A program made the translations under genes and the position numbers. This document shows positions 39,501 through 49,770 of a stretch of 64,000 bases of DNA, in pieces (the first letter of the stretch is position 1; each line of letters opens with the position of its first letter). The DNA lies in contig CM068542.1 in assembly GCA_035048495.1 (NCBI GenBank), positions 36,485,109-36,549,108 of the forward strand, written 5' to 3'. Source of the stretch: Euptelea pleiosperma. Taxonomy: Eukaryota; Streptophyta; Magnoliopsida; Ranunculales; Eupteleaceae. A model generated the notes under the pieces. The model was not told where the DNA came from. It searched no databases and was given only the letters and a program-made list of their open reading frames with translations.

Positions 39501-42500
39501 CACCTAGGTGTCCAAAGAATTGCAAGAATCGGTTCAGAGGCTGTCACTGCGCTAAAAGTCAATGTCGAAGTCGTCAATGCCCATGCTTTGCTGCAGATAG
39601 AGAATGTGATCCAGACGTTTGTAGAAATTGCTGGGTTGGGTAATTTTTTTTATTGGCACTCTATTTTTAAATATTGCAATTTCTACAAATTTGTTCAAAA
39701 TTATGCTTGACTTGATTTATCTTGTTGCTAACTGTTTTCTCCCCATCCAGTATACCTATGTTTCCTTCACTTGAGCTGTTTGCATTTCCCTCACAGTTGT
39801 GGCGATGGTACTCTTGGAGGCCCTTCCCAAATTGGTGATAATTATGAATGTAGGAATATGAAGCTTCTTCTCAAACAACAACAAAAGGTAATAATACTTC
39901 ATCAGTTCGTTTGTTTATAAAGGATGACTTCAATACTTGCCATTTTTCATCATTTTGTATGTTATGTTTGGTCAATTTTGCTTTGAAAGTTTATCATGAC
40001 GGGGGAAAAATATGTCAATGGAAGTAACCAATTTTAGAAATAAGCGTTAGAAACAATGAGATCTAAAATGGAACTATTTATTTCTATATGACTATATGTG
40101 CCAATACATAACAAAGTATCTTGAAGTGTGACACTTCATTTTTTAACATGTCGATGCACAATACCTTATACAGCATCACCACGAAACTATTTCCTTATGT
40201 TCTTGGAGTAAAGTTTGACTTTTTAAGGGTTAGCATGCATCATCATCATCGTCATGAGCCTTTTCCCAATGGTATGGGGTCGGCTGCATGAATTTTGTTC
40301 CTCCATTCAATCTTGTCTAAAGCCATCTCTTTCATTAAGGGAAGTTTCTTAAAATTTCCTCTTAGAACCTCACTCCATGTCCATTTTAGCCTTACCCTTG
40401 CCCGTTTATGCCCTTTGACTTGCACATTCCTCTGCAATAGTGCTATCATTGGTCTTCTTTGTACATGACCAAACCATCTCAATCGACTTTCCCTCATTTT
40501 GTCACTTATTGGGGCTACTCCTATATTTTCACGAATGCGTTCATTTCTAATTTTGTCTTTCCTTGTATTACCACACATCCATCTCAACATCCTCATCTCA
40601 GCTATGCTCGTTTTATGTACATGTTTCTTGATTGCCCAACATTCTGCTCCACAAACCATCACATGTTTTATTGTCGTCTTGTAGAATTTTCCTTTTAGTT
40701 TGATTGGTACATGTCGATCACATAGCTTTTCGGAAGCACATCTCCACTTTAGCCACCCCTGCTCTAATTCTAGGGGCAACACCCTCCTCAATCTTTCCTT
40801 CCTTGTGAATAATAGAACTAAGGTAACAAAATTGGTCACTTCGAGGTATCTCCTGGTTGTCAATTTTAATTGGATCATCTCTATGTGCATCCTTACTAAA
40901 ATTGCAATGCATATACTCTGTCTTGGTTCGACTTATTTTAAAACCTTTAGATTCCAAAGCAATCCTCTAGAGTTCTAGTTTTACATTTACCTTATTTCTC
41001 GTCTCGTCAACCTAATACTACGTCATTGACAAACGACATAGATCAGAGGACCTCATCTTCATCTATTAACTAAATCAAATAGGTATGGACTTAGGGATGA
41101 TCCTTGGTGTAATCCCATTGTGATTGGAAACTCACTTGTCTCACCACAATTAAAACTAAGACTAGTTCTAATGGTCAACACACAAAAGAACAAAAAGGGA
41201 ATACAATAAACTAGCTAGTTAGGTATATATGTTTATGGTATCGGTAGAGATAGCATCTCTCTGACAATTTTGATATTATTGTGGTATAGGTGGCCACATT
41301 TTGATGACTTTAGCACATTGGCATTGGCCTTTCAGCCAAGTAGAGAGTAGTATGTTTCTACATATTCACTGCCATACGGCATCAAAAAATATTCATTGCC
41401 CTAGAAAAAATAGTGGCATCCATCCATGTGGACCACGTTAACTCGGTGCTGATAAATTTTGTTTTCTTTTTTACTTTAATTACAAGTAAAATATTATACA
41501 ACTGACACCGTTTTTTGATTCCCCTGCTGGTGTCGACAAGTTTGTCAAAGTGAATATTGTGTTCTTTTTTCAGTTATTTTGCCACTATCAAGTAATTAAT
41601 AAACTATAGATGGCAATTGATTTCAATAGAGAATTAGTTTTTGCCCATAGCATTGACATGGCTCCCATCAATGTTTGGTCAATGAAAGGCTAACCTTTTG
41701 TCTTTGTTTAATATAGTCATTTACTGTGATATTGTAATCACTTGTTGGTTTCATCTCTTCCTTGGTTTCCATTCTTTGTTCTTTCTAATTATCTTTGTTA
41801 CATGCTATCGTGATTGCACCTTGGTTTGTGTTAATGTAACACATGGGTATTTCTGTACTTTTACCTTTATTACAACATTAATATATGTCATAATTGTGAA
41901 GGTTGACTAGTGTAAGTTCAAAACACTAGTTCGACTTCCTCTTCTCTCTTTCTCTTTATTCTTCTCCTTCCTTTTCTCATCTCAAAACCCTAATTTACTT
42001 TACATGGTATTAGAGAATATAATCCACTATCTAGGGTTTCATTTTTTCTTATTTTTTCCTTCTCTTCTATTTTTATTTCCTTCTTTGTGGTGAGAAATAA
42101 TAACCTAAGGTTTGGTCGTGAAACCTTAGTTTCTCTCATCTTTCTTTTCATTCCCTTTTGTGAAAGTTCCTAACTTCCTACCGCCTATACTGGATGTGGA
42201 TGTGCAAGAAGTCATTCATGCAGATTTGAAGGGATAACCTTGGCCTCTAAGTGTGTGTGTGTATGTGCATGCTGCAGATGAAGCATGGTGTGTTTTGTCT
42301 CCAAGGCAAGTGGTAGGTTCTTGTAATTTGTGGTGACAGTGACACATTTCATGAAGTTGTCGTGACACATGTTTTGAGATTGTCGTGACATGGTTTTTGA
42401 GTTATGTGTGACATTTCTCGAGGTCGTCATAACATATTTCTCGAGGCTAATATGAGAGATGTTTCTCGAGATTTTGAGGTTGTTGTGACATGTCTCTCGA

Positions 42501-45500
42501 GGTTGTAGGCATCGTTTAAAAAGGCTTTTTGAGGCTACGCCTTAGGCTCTAAGAAACAACCTTGAGGCTATAGTTGGTCATTTTTGAGGCTATAGCCTCA
42601 CTTTTACATGTTAAAATCCAAAACCTTAACCCCTTATTTTTCATTTTTTAACTTCTCCACTCCTTTTTCTAAAAGGGTAGGACTCCAGGGACCGGCCCTT
42701 GTTACAGGACACAATATGAACCACGTGGCACACTCTTAGAAGACTCTGACCGTATGGATGTTTAGCCAGTGGACTTACAAACCAAAAATCAGCCCGATTA
42801 GTGATTTCTAGGCTTTGGATTGGACTTATTTTCATGGGTTGATCTCAATTGTGGGAATTTGAGGTACAAAGATCCAAAGGTTTGAAATCACTAATCAAGC
42901 TGATTTTTGGTTTGTAGGTCTACCTAGGGATTGGCCAAACATCCGTATGGCCAGAGTCCTCTAAGAGTGTGCCACGTGGCATATATTGTGTCCTGGAGCC
43001 GGTCAAAGAAGGCCGGTCCCTGGAGCCCGACCCTTTCTAAAATACCTCCCCAATAATCTTTTATGATAAAAATGACCTAAAAAGTCTTAATTTTGTTCTC
43101 TAAGACCTTTTATTTTATGAAAAACGCTAAATCTAAGCTTTCATCTCTACTTTTCTCCACTTGAAAGAAATTCTTATAGAGAGCTCAAATCTTCTCGGAT
43201 TTTGATTCCGTCACTTCCTACGGTTTTCTTGTGAGGAACCTCACCAAACTCAAGCAAGTAATCAAAGCATTACAAACTTGCTCAAGTATTTTCCTAGCTC
43301 TATTTTGTTAGTATTGATACTTTGTTACCGGGCTTAGCTTATTAACTATTTAGATTTAGTAATTTAGTTATGTGATTTCAGTTTTTTAAATTTGATATAC
43401 ATTAGGCTTTCAAGTCGAGTGCCCAATAGTGTCACTCCTAATGTAAAAGCTATAGCCATGGTTTTAAAATTCTACGAAACTAGCCAAATTAATTCCGAAT
43501 TTTGCATGACCGAATTAAAGTGTACATGTATTAAAAAATTTACAAAAAACCGCCGAATTAATTCGTTTAGTTCGAAGTAAACAGTAAAATTCGGCTAATT
43601 TCTTGAAGTTTAACCTTACAAAAATTATAAAAATTTGCCGACTTAATTCTCCGAAGTAATTCGTTTAGAAGTTTGGAGAAATTTTGCCAAAACGTTGCTA
43701 AAACTGATTGATTTTTGAGGATATGATAAAACGAGCACGATAAAACACTTATAACTCATTATATCATAAAAACAACCATTTAGAGCAACCTAAGCAAGAT
43801 TAATATCGTTTTACTCATTTTTGGCAAAAATTCTCCAAACTTCTCTAAGTTAACGAATTTTTACAAAAATTCTCTAAATCGAATTGAACTTCCCTGAATT
43901 AATTCCGAATTTTAACTGACCGAAGTTTAAGGCGAAGTCGAAGTTTAGAACCTTGCCTATAGCCTTAGTAACTTTTATGTTTATTTAATTTATTCTTTTC
44001 ACTTGGTATGCTGTTTCTAATTTTTCTGGAATTGATTATATTTTTTTAGAATTTTTCAAGCAATTTTTTTAAATGAGGCTTACGCTTCGCCTTTTGGAGG
44101 CAAATCGCCTCAGTACCCGAACTAGCCTTTTTAAACGTGGGTTGTAGGTATCTATTTCTCTTTCGGGCTTTTCAGAGCAAATCATAGGTGTTAAGATTTC
44201 TCTCTCGAGTTCTCTAGAGAAAATCGCAGGTGTTTAGATTTCTATTCGAGGTTCTCTAGAGTATATCGCAAGTATCCAAGGTGAATTGCAGGCTTTTTGA
44301 ACTGGGTATAGGTGTTTGTGACCTAGTGGCTAGTGATGGAATCTAAACCTAGTCTGTTGTCTTCTTCTGAGATATTTATGTCTTAGATGACTTCCATTAT
44401 ATTCAATGGGAGTAATTACGTACCTTGGTCTAAATTTGTACAAGTTTTTCTCACAGATAGAGGGAAACTCAATTAATTGAATATAGAATAGCCTCTGAAG
44501 GATGCCAGTAATTATGAAGAGTGGACTTAAGAAAATGCTCAGATCATGAACTTGTCGTGGAACAATATTGATCCACAAATAAATGTGAATGTGATATTTT
44601 GGACACAACAAAAGAAATATAGAAGACAATTTATGATATGTATTCTGATGAAGAATTTTACACGAGTGTATCAACTGTTTCAAGATTTTTTTACTCTGCA
44701 ACAAGGTGATGAAAGTCTTGGTGAATATTATGCCTGCATGCAGGGAATAATTGACAAGTTGAATGTATATTGACCTTTTACTATTGATATGGAGATCCAA
44801 TGAAGACAACGAGAGGAGTATCGAGTTACAAAGTTTCTTTTCAGCCTAAATGTTGAATTTGAGCCAGTGCAAGCTCAAATCCTTAGTAGCGAAGAGTCCA
44901 AATCGTTAACAAAAGTTTAGTCTTGCCTTTAGTGGGTTTCCCTCTCTACCACTAGTGCCACAACAACTGATAATTTCTTCCTTGCAGCTTCAGATAATTT
45001 TTTTCTCGGGGAGATGTACCTTTAGTAGTCATGGTGGTCATATAGGTGGTAGAGGTTGTGGAGCTGGTAGAAACTCACGAGGAGGCCGCAGTAAAAGACG
45101 TGATACTTGTAAGTGTACTCATTGTGGTCGTGATGGTCACACCTCCGATATGTGTTGGAATTTTTACGAGAAACTAACATGGGCCAATCTACTTTCTACC
45201 TATGTTACCCGGATACGGCAAGGACACGGGGCCGACACGGGGATGATACGGCATTTACACTTAAAATGGAAGTATCCGACACGGATACGGCACCCATTTT
45301 GAAGTATCCGGGTATCATAGCTTTCTATTGTAAATTGTTGAGGCTAATACTTCGGCCTATACAATTGCTCCATCGAATTTTGAAGGAATCGCTTCTTCGG
45401 GAAGAATCGCTCTTCCCTCCTAGGCATCTCACCCAGACAATTTGGAATCACTCCAAAATAGAAAATATCTCTTCATTCACTAATCCCAAAATCAAATATT

Positions 45501-48433
45501 TCAACCCTATTTATAAAATTTTGAAATCCTAACTTTCCTAATTCTCCTAAAATTTTTCTTATAAAAATAAGAAATACTTAATTAAAATAGAATAGATCTT
45601 AAGCAAATCTTGTAGGGTCCACTAGCTTAGATCTTCTTCACTAATTCGGTGTAGTTTGGGACCACAGTGACATGATGCTCATGCATCAAACCTTCCTGGT
45701 TGAAAAGAATTCGACCTCGAATTCAGATACAAAGAATAAGAAGGAAAACTGATCTGGACGTTTAGATAGATGAGAATCACTCTTTGGCTTTGTACCAACC
45801 CCCTTTCACAGGAGCAATATCATGTGGTCTTCCATCAATCGTCATATTGGAAATACTTGGAGTAGCTGTTGATATTCAACGAATCACTCTTCCTTGTAAG
45901 GCATCTCACCATGCAACTTTTTTGGAAATCGCTGAAAAAATGAATTTCTTCATAACTCTTCCAAATATACTTGGACTTGCACCTCTTTTCTTTTCTTTTT
46001 TTTGTCTCTTTCTTCTTTATCTGGTTGCTGTGTTCAAACTTCTTCATATTCTTCTCGTAGTACCCATGAACAAATAAAAATAAAAGATAGAAGAAAAGAA
46101 TAAGAGGGAAGAAAAGAGAGGAGATGGTAGGATTTTTCGACTTTGATACCAAATTTGATGTAGGACAAGGGGAACTGTTCTGCAATCGTAAGAGACTCGA
46201 TGGAATCACTCCATCGAGTTTTGAAGGAATTGCTTTTCCTTCCCAAGCATCTCACCTAGAAAATTTGGAATCATTCTAAAATAGAAAATATCACATTATT
46301 CAATATACCCAAAATCAAAGATTACAACCTTATGTATAAAATTATGAAATCTTAACTTTCCTAATTCTCCTAAAATTCTACTTATAAGCAAACTTCATAT
46401 TCTAATTTTAGAAACTAACATAAATTTTAACCAAGTTAAACAATCATAATTAATTTCCTAAAAAAGAAATTCTTAATTAAAATAGAATAGATCTTAAGCT
46501 AATCTTGTGGGGTCCATTGGCTTAGATCCTCTTCACTAATTCGGTGTAGCTCAGGACCACTATGACATGATGCTCCTCCATCAAATCACCCAGGCTTGGT
46601 TTGATAGGTTCAGTGTAGTTGTACTTCAGTTTGAGAAGATATCAATCATTCAACTTTGTATTATGTTGGAGTTTTGAAGCTGGGAAGATCGTTTTGGTTG
46701 CCTATGCTGATGACATCGTGATTACAGTTAGTGATGTCAATGGTATAAAGAATTTGAAGCAATATCTTCACGTACACTTTCACACTAAGGACCTTGGACA
46801 ACTAAAGTACTTTCTGGGTATTGATGTTCACGGTCAGAGGTTAGAATTAATGTCTTAACGAAAGTATGTTCTGGATTTACTTGAGGAGATTGGTTTACTG
46901 GGAACTAAACCAGTAGACACTCAAATGGATCCTAATGTGAAGCTTATTATTGATTAGAGAGAATTGATTGATAATTTTGGAAGGTATTGGAGGTTGATTT
47001 GCAAGCTTAATTACCTCACCATCTCTAGACCGGATATTTCTTACGCAGTTAGTGTGTAAGTCAATTTATGCAAGAGCCTCGGATCCCACCTTGGGGCATT
47101 GTGATTTTTGTTCTAAGATGTCTCAGAGAGCTCTTGGCCATGGTTTGTCATACCAGACCCATTATCAGGTACGTGTTGAGAGCTATGCAGATGTTGATTG
47201 GGCTAGCATGTCATATGATAGCAGATGTTGATTGGGCTAGCTCGTATGTAGTTTCGCTATAGGACGAAACAACATACGTCTCGGTTGGTTTCGTCCGAAA
47301 TCAAACGATACTTCATCTTATGTGTAAATTTGCACTAACATTTCGTTTCGGTTTCACGAAGTTTTGTCCGAAACCAAACAATACTTCCGATACGTTTCGG
47401 TATTGCCCAAGAACAATACTGAAACGATACCATGTACTTTGAACCATGTTGTAGATGACTACATTATCTCTGCTCAATATGTGGTGTCACAGTTTAATTG
47501 TGCTTGTTAGGTCATTGATTATGCCTTTGAACTGATAACAATGTTAATAAAAACTCACTTGTAAAAGATCAGAGTTGAAGCTAATTTATTGGAGATGTTG
47601 TGGACCTTTTTGGTTAGGATCCAAGCTTGATTCACATTTATGTACAGGTTTTACTTGGAAGATCTGATGTTTCCGGTTGGGGAGCTTTCTTAAAGGTAAT
47701 TTTCTCTTACAGTGCTCCTTGGTTTGTCATATTGCCTAGTAATCTTCAATTGTTCTCCAGAATAGTGTCGGCAAACATGAATACCTGGGGGAATACACCG
47801 GGGAATTGATCTCACACCGAGAAGCTGACAAGCGTGGAAAGATCTATGACCGTGAAAATTCATCATTCCTCTTCAATTTGAATGATCAGGCATGTTCAAT
47901 GACGCTACCCGCAGATTGTTACAAAAATCCTGGTTGTTCGATTATTTATGTTAATGTTTTGTTGCGTGCAGTTTGTTCTTGATGCTTACCGGAAGGGTGA
48001 CAAATTGAAGTTTGCAAACCATTCTCCCGATCCAAATTGCTATGCCAAGGTCTCTCTTATTTTCACTCAATATGATAGAGCCTAATTCCTTGTGTGACAT
48101 TATCACTTCTCCAATGAAGTTTTTGATGCAAAATGCCCATGCATTTTATGATAAAATATAATTATGCATCTGCCATTTTAATCATTTATTATTTTTTTCA
48201 TTCTTCACATTTCCGCTGATTCTCTCATAATGCGATGGCAGGTCATCATGGTAGCAGGTGATCACAGAGTGGGCATATTTGCCAAGGAACGGGTAAGTGC
48301 AGGAGAGGAGCTCTTCTATGATTACCGTTATGAACCAGACAGAGCTCCTGCTTGGGCAAGGAAGCCTGAAACTTCAGGGTTGAAAAAGGAGGAAGCAATT
48401 CCTACGAGTGGTCGTGCAAAGAAGCTCGCTTGA
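27548..48433 (+). CDS. CLF: Polycomb H3K27 methyltransferase CURLY LEAF (E(z) homologue)
   Basis: Seventeen coding exons: 27548-27616, 28164-28265, 28367-28680, 30147-30308, 33875-33959, 34187-34342, 34416-34463, 34542-34613, 34767-35497, 38589-38745, 38835-39055, 39508-39639, 39797-39887, 47648-47695, 47761-47889, 47972-48049, 48242-48433. 2787 nt, one frame, 928 residues. Seen in order: the N-terminal region with [15 protein letters not shown]; a Cys-rich C5 region (about 292-336, [19 protein letters not shown]); a basic, variable middle; a SANT-like region (about 560-610); the CXC domain (676-748); and a SET domain (783-900) with [13 protein letters not shown] and FYDYRY. It is the catalytic subunit of plant PRC2, which deposits H3K27me3 in the nucleus to silence floral and developmental genes. 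The C-terminal AKKLA end and the synteny favour CLF over SWINGER. Intron 15 has a GC donor. Intron 13 is 7.8 kb and full of transposons. Confidence 0.95.
29111..29829 (+). repeat. Recent 360 bp tandem duplication in CLF intron 3
   Basis: Unit 1 is 29111-29470 and unit 2 is 29471-about 29829. They are nearly identical over the whole unit (ACTCACACC(T/G)TACTA start; TGGATTAAGGCCCATC; GGAGACGAACCAGATGGAGC), with only scattered substitutions and a two-base indel. No coding capacity is supported. Confidence 0.9.
30536..30590 (+). repeat. Simple repeats (CT)n-(G)n-(GGT)n
   Basis: A CT tract, a 16-base G run and GGT repeats lie in sequence in CLF intron 4. The length is likely unstable in cloning and sequencing. 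Confidence 0.8.
31139..31632. mobile_element. Foldback element with AGGCGC-rich arms in CLF intron 4
   Basis: The left arm (CAAGGTGCTCGTCTCAGGCA, AAAGCGCCTTAG) and right arm (CTCAGGCACCAGG, AGCGCCTTGCGCCC, ACTACCTTG) are complementary around an AT-rich centre. No open frame of note. Confidence 0.55.
33715..33813 (+). mobile_element. RTE LINE 3' tail fragment in CLF intron 4
   Basis: Encodes the tail fragment [20 protein letters not shown], followed by a stop, then TTGGGATAAGGCCTATGATGATGAAAT. This is the same end as the copies at 12.1 and 40.2 kb. Confidence 0.75.
36104..36159. repeat. Short perfect hairpin in CLF intron 9
   Basis: AAGGATAACCATCAC (36109-36123) and GTGATGGTTATCCTT (36139-36153) are exact complements. 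The match extends into TTGCA outside with one mismatch. The spacer is 15 bases. Confidence 0.85.
37279..37600 (+). repeat. Local direct repeat plus decayed RTE tail in CLF intron 9
   Basis: 37279-37352 and 37431-37505 are direct copies (ACAGTGTGCT(T/A)TATATGATCC, AATAATTCATGTACGAC), offset about 152 bp. The second is followed at 37515-37590 by a decayed RTE-tail-like stretch (AGAATTGAATGG, GGATTCATGTTGCCGACCC, ATTGGGATAAAGC, ATAATGATA). Confidence 0.55.
40230..41165 (-). pseudogene. 5'-truncated RTE-type LINE reverse transcriptase in CLF intron 13
   Basis: On the minus strand the frames carry the RT motif [13 protein letters not shown] (about 41090), then [15 protein letters not shown] (40957 down). 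The distal plant RTE block follows ([59 protein letters not shown]), with the tail (GAT)n at 40230. The RT core is missing and there are stops and frameshifts. It is antisense to CLF. Confidence 0.85.
41835..42004 (+). mobile_element. 5' LTR of second copia element (CLF intron 13)
   Basis: 170 bp with ends TGTAA...TTACA, followed by TGGTATTAGAGAA, a decayed version of the TGGTATCAGAGC primer-binding site. It has a CT-rich leader and AAAACCCTAATTTAC. Confidence 0.6.
42672..43038. mobile_element. MITE family A, full copy with target-site duplication
   Basis: The ends CTCCAGGGACCGGCC and GGCCGGTCCCTGGAG are inverted. The flanks share TTTCTAAAA on both sides, a 9 bp target duplication as in Mutator-like elements. 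Both arms keep CCACGTGG. Confidence 0.85.
43445..43970. repeat. AT-rich inverted-repeat element
   Basis: It begins CATGGTTTTAAAATTC and ends GTTTAGAACCTTGCC. Internal GAATTAATTC(C/G) words occur in both orientations, and AACTTCTCTAAGTTAACG mirrors TTCGTTTAGAAGTTTGG. Related to the block at 4.5-4.9 kb. Confidence 0.5.
45205..45325. repeat. GGATACGG-rich fragment
   Basis: CCCGGATACGGCAAGGACACGG and TCCGACACGGATACGGCACC, then AAGTATCCGGGTATC. It is the same word set as the element at 6.7-7.1 kb and lies between the copia gag and the gypsy-type insertion. Confidence 0.5.
45329..46583 (-). mobile_element. Short non-autonomous Ty3/gypsy-type element inside copia pol
   Basis: Two direct LTR-like repeats, 45329-45688 and 46159-46583, share TTTTGAAGGAAT(C/T)GCTT, CTAACTTTCCTAATTCTCCTAAAATT, AAATAGAATAGATCTTAAGC and ACTAATTCGGTGTAG. 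Between them are only 470 bp. On the minus strand, TTTGGTATCAAAG next to the upper LTR resembles a primer-binding site. TCGAGGTCGAATTCTTTTCAA before the lower LTR resembles the end of a gypsy pol and its polypurine region. The insertion splits the copia pol at 46584. Confidence 0.7.
47260..47450. repeat. CGAAACGATAC-type repeat
   Basis: Repeated words (GTTTCGTCCGAAA(T/C)CAAACGATACTT twice in variant form; CGATACGTTTCGGTATTG; CTGAAACGATACCATG) in both orientations. It lies in CLF intron 13, about 200 bp before exon 14. Confidence 0.5.
47890..47971 (+). other. GC-AG intron in the CLF SET domain
   Basis: Exon 15 ends AATGATCAG and the intron starts GCATGT, not GT. The acceptor GTGCAG/TTTGTT is normal. 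The reading frame requires exactly this junction. Confidence 0.8.
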
Positions 48434-49770
48434 CCTTCTTCAAAGGTCCAAAGATTCAGGGTCAGAAAAGGAGGAAGTGATTCCTTTGTGGTCCTGCAAA
48501 CAAGCCTGCTTCAGTCTAACCTTTGCTTCATGCGTAAATCATTTTTTTGTCATTCTTTACCACTGAAAGAAGCATCATTTCCATTGATATTGGTGAAGGT
48601 GGATGACACTTTTTAATCTTGTTGGTGATGAGCAATTTCATCTCCATCCAGGAATTCCTGAATTTTTATTGTGAAGGAGAAATCTTGAGTTTTGAGTACT
48701 AAATGATCCTCCTTAAGCTCAATATTTGGATTCGTGGCTGCCGTGCAGAGAATCAGGACCCAACATGTAATGGGTCCTACCTAGAGATTATAGGGCCCAA
48801 ACTCAATATGTTCTGTATGATTTGAATAGTCGAATTGATTGTGCTGATTTTTGGCCTAAGAAAACTCAATTGTGCCCATTTGGTGGATGGAAGTTTTCTG
48901 TCTTGAGTTCTGAAGACAAGTTGCTCTGGTTTGTGGATTAATATTTATCATAACTTCCTAGCAATTATTGGCACAATTTATATATAGGAGATCTTGTACA
49001 TTGAATAATTCCCAATCAGATCACCTGATCTTAAAATTTTCAAACTCGTGCATTTTTCTGATCATCGACAAGAATGTTATGTTTCCCTTGGAACAATGAG
49101 GATTCAACAAACTAGTTGCATGTAGTTTTGAGAGAATTTGGGAACTTTTAATTCTGTAGTTATTTAAATCAATTTAGTTGGACGACATCTGCTTGGTGAT
49201 CTCACTTTTTATTTTTATATTTTTTTAGTTAAGTAACATACAAAATAAGAGCAATTCTTTAGGTTGAAGTTGGTGAGGCCTTATTTCAGAGCTGTAAATC
49301 ATGAATATTAACCTGGAATAGGAGCAAGATCGAGGGTGAGCTCATTTTTCTTATGAAGCAAGTTGACTTCTCATCCAAACAAAGGCTTTGCCCAGAAATG
49401 TTCATTTCTATTCTTAGCAATATTGGCTAAAATCTGTCTCTCTTCTCTGTTCGTATTCCAAAATATCGAAACTGATCATTGTTCCAAAGGACTCTTCCGA
49501 CCAGACAAAATCTGTCATTATCAGCGAAGTTGTTTCTGTTTCAGGGCATGTAATGTATCTAAGGGAATCGAAAGATCATAAAAGAAATTAATCTTCTTTA
49601 ACAATTTCCCTTTATTCTTTAAAGTTTAAACAACTGGAAGTAGACCATTCTATAGTGTTACAATTCAACTTCTCAAATCACTACCGTGAAAGAAATTAAA
49701 GAAAATTATACCAATTTTACACGTAAACTAACGTCTTCTTCCTCTTATCGTACACGCAGGTACTGACCAA
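48434..49770. other. Intergenic region between convergent CLF and WSD1-like genes
   Basis: The CLF 3' UTR probably covers the first several hundred bases. 48434-48520 contains a partial repeat of the last coding segment (GGTCAGAAAAGGAGGAAG.GATTCCT, GTCCTGCAAACAAGCCTGCTT), a decayed tandem copy of the CLF C-terminal codons. The rest holds nothing recognisable. Confidence 0.5.

Larger units (their letters stand above)
42005..47260 (+). pseudogene. Second copia retrotransposon, fragmented and nested
   Basis: Gag at about 44380-44900 ([34 protein letters not shown]). A CCHC zinc knuckle [14 protein letters not shown] at about 45114-45155. Then a break, and resumption at 46584 with QAWFDRFS, reverse transcriptase AYADDIVIT (46703) and KYFLGIDV. 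RNase [11 protein letters not shown] lies near 47180, with a 20-base duplication of GCAGATGTTGATTGGGCTAG. There are many stops. The middle of pol is replaced by a gypsy-type element. MITE-A and an AT-rich repeat interrupt the 5' part. Confidence 0.8.

Noticed and set aside
45114..45155. CCHC motif as a host zinc-knuckle gene
   Set aside because: It directly follows copia gag sequence in the same orientation and belongs to that element.
27548..48433. Identification of the E(z) gene as SWINGER/EZA1
   Set aside because: The N-terminal [14 protein letters not shown] pattern, the KKLA C-terminus and the FPP7 neighbourhood fit CLF better. A tree would settle it.
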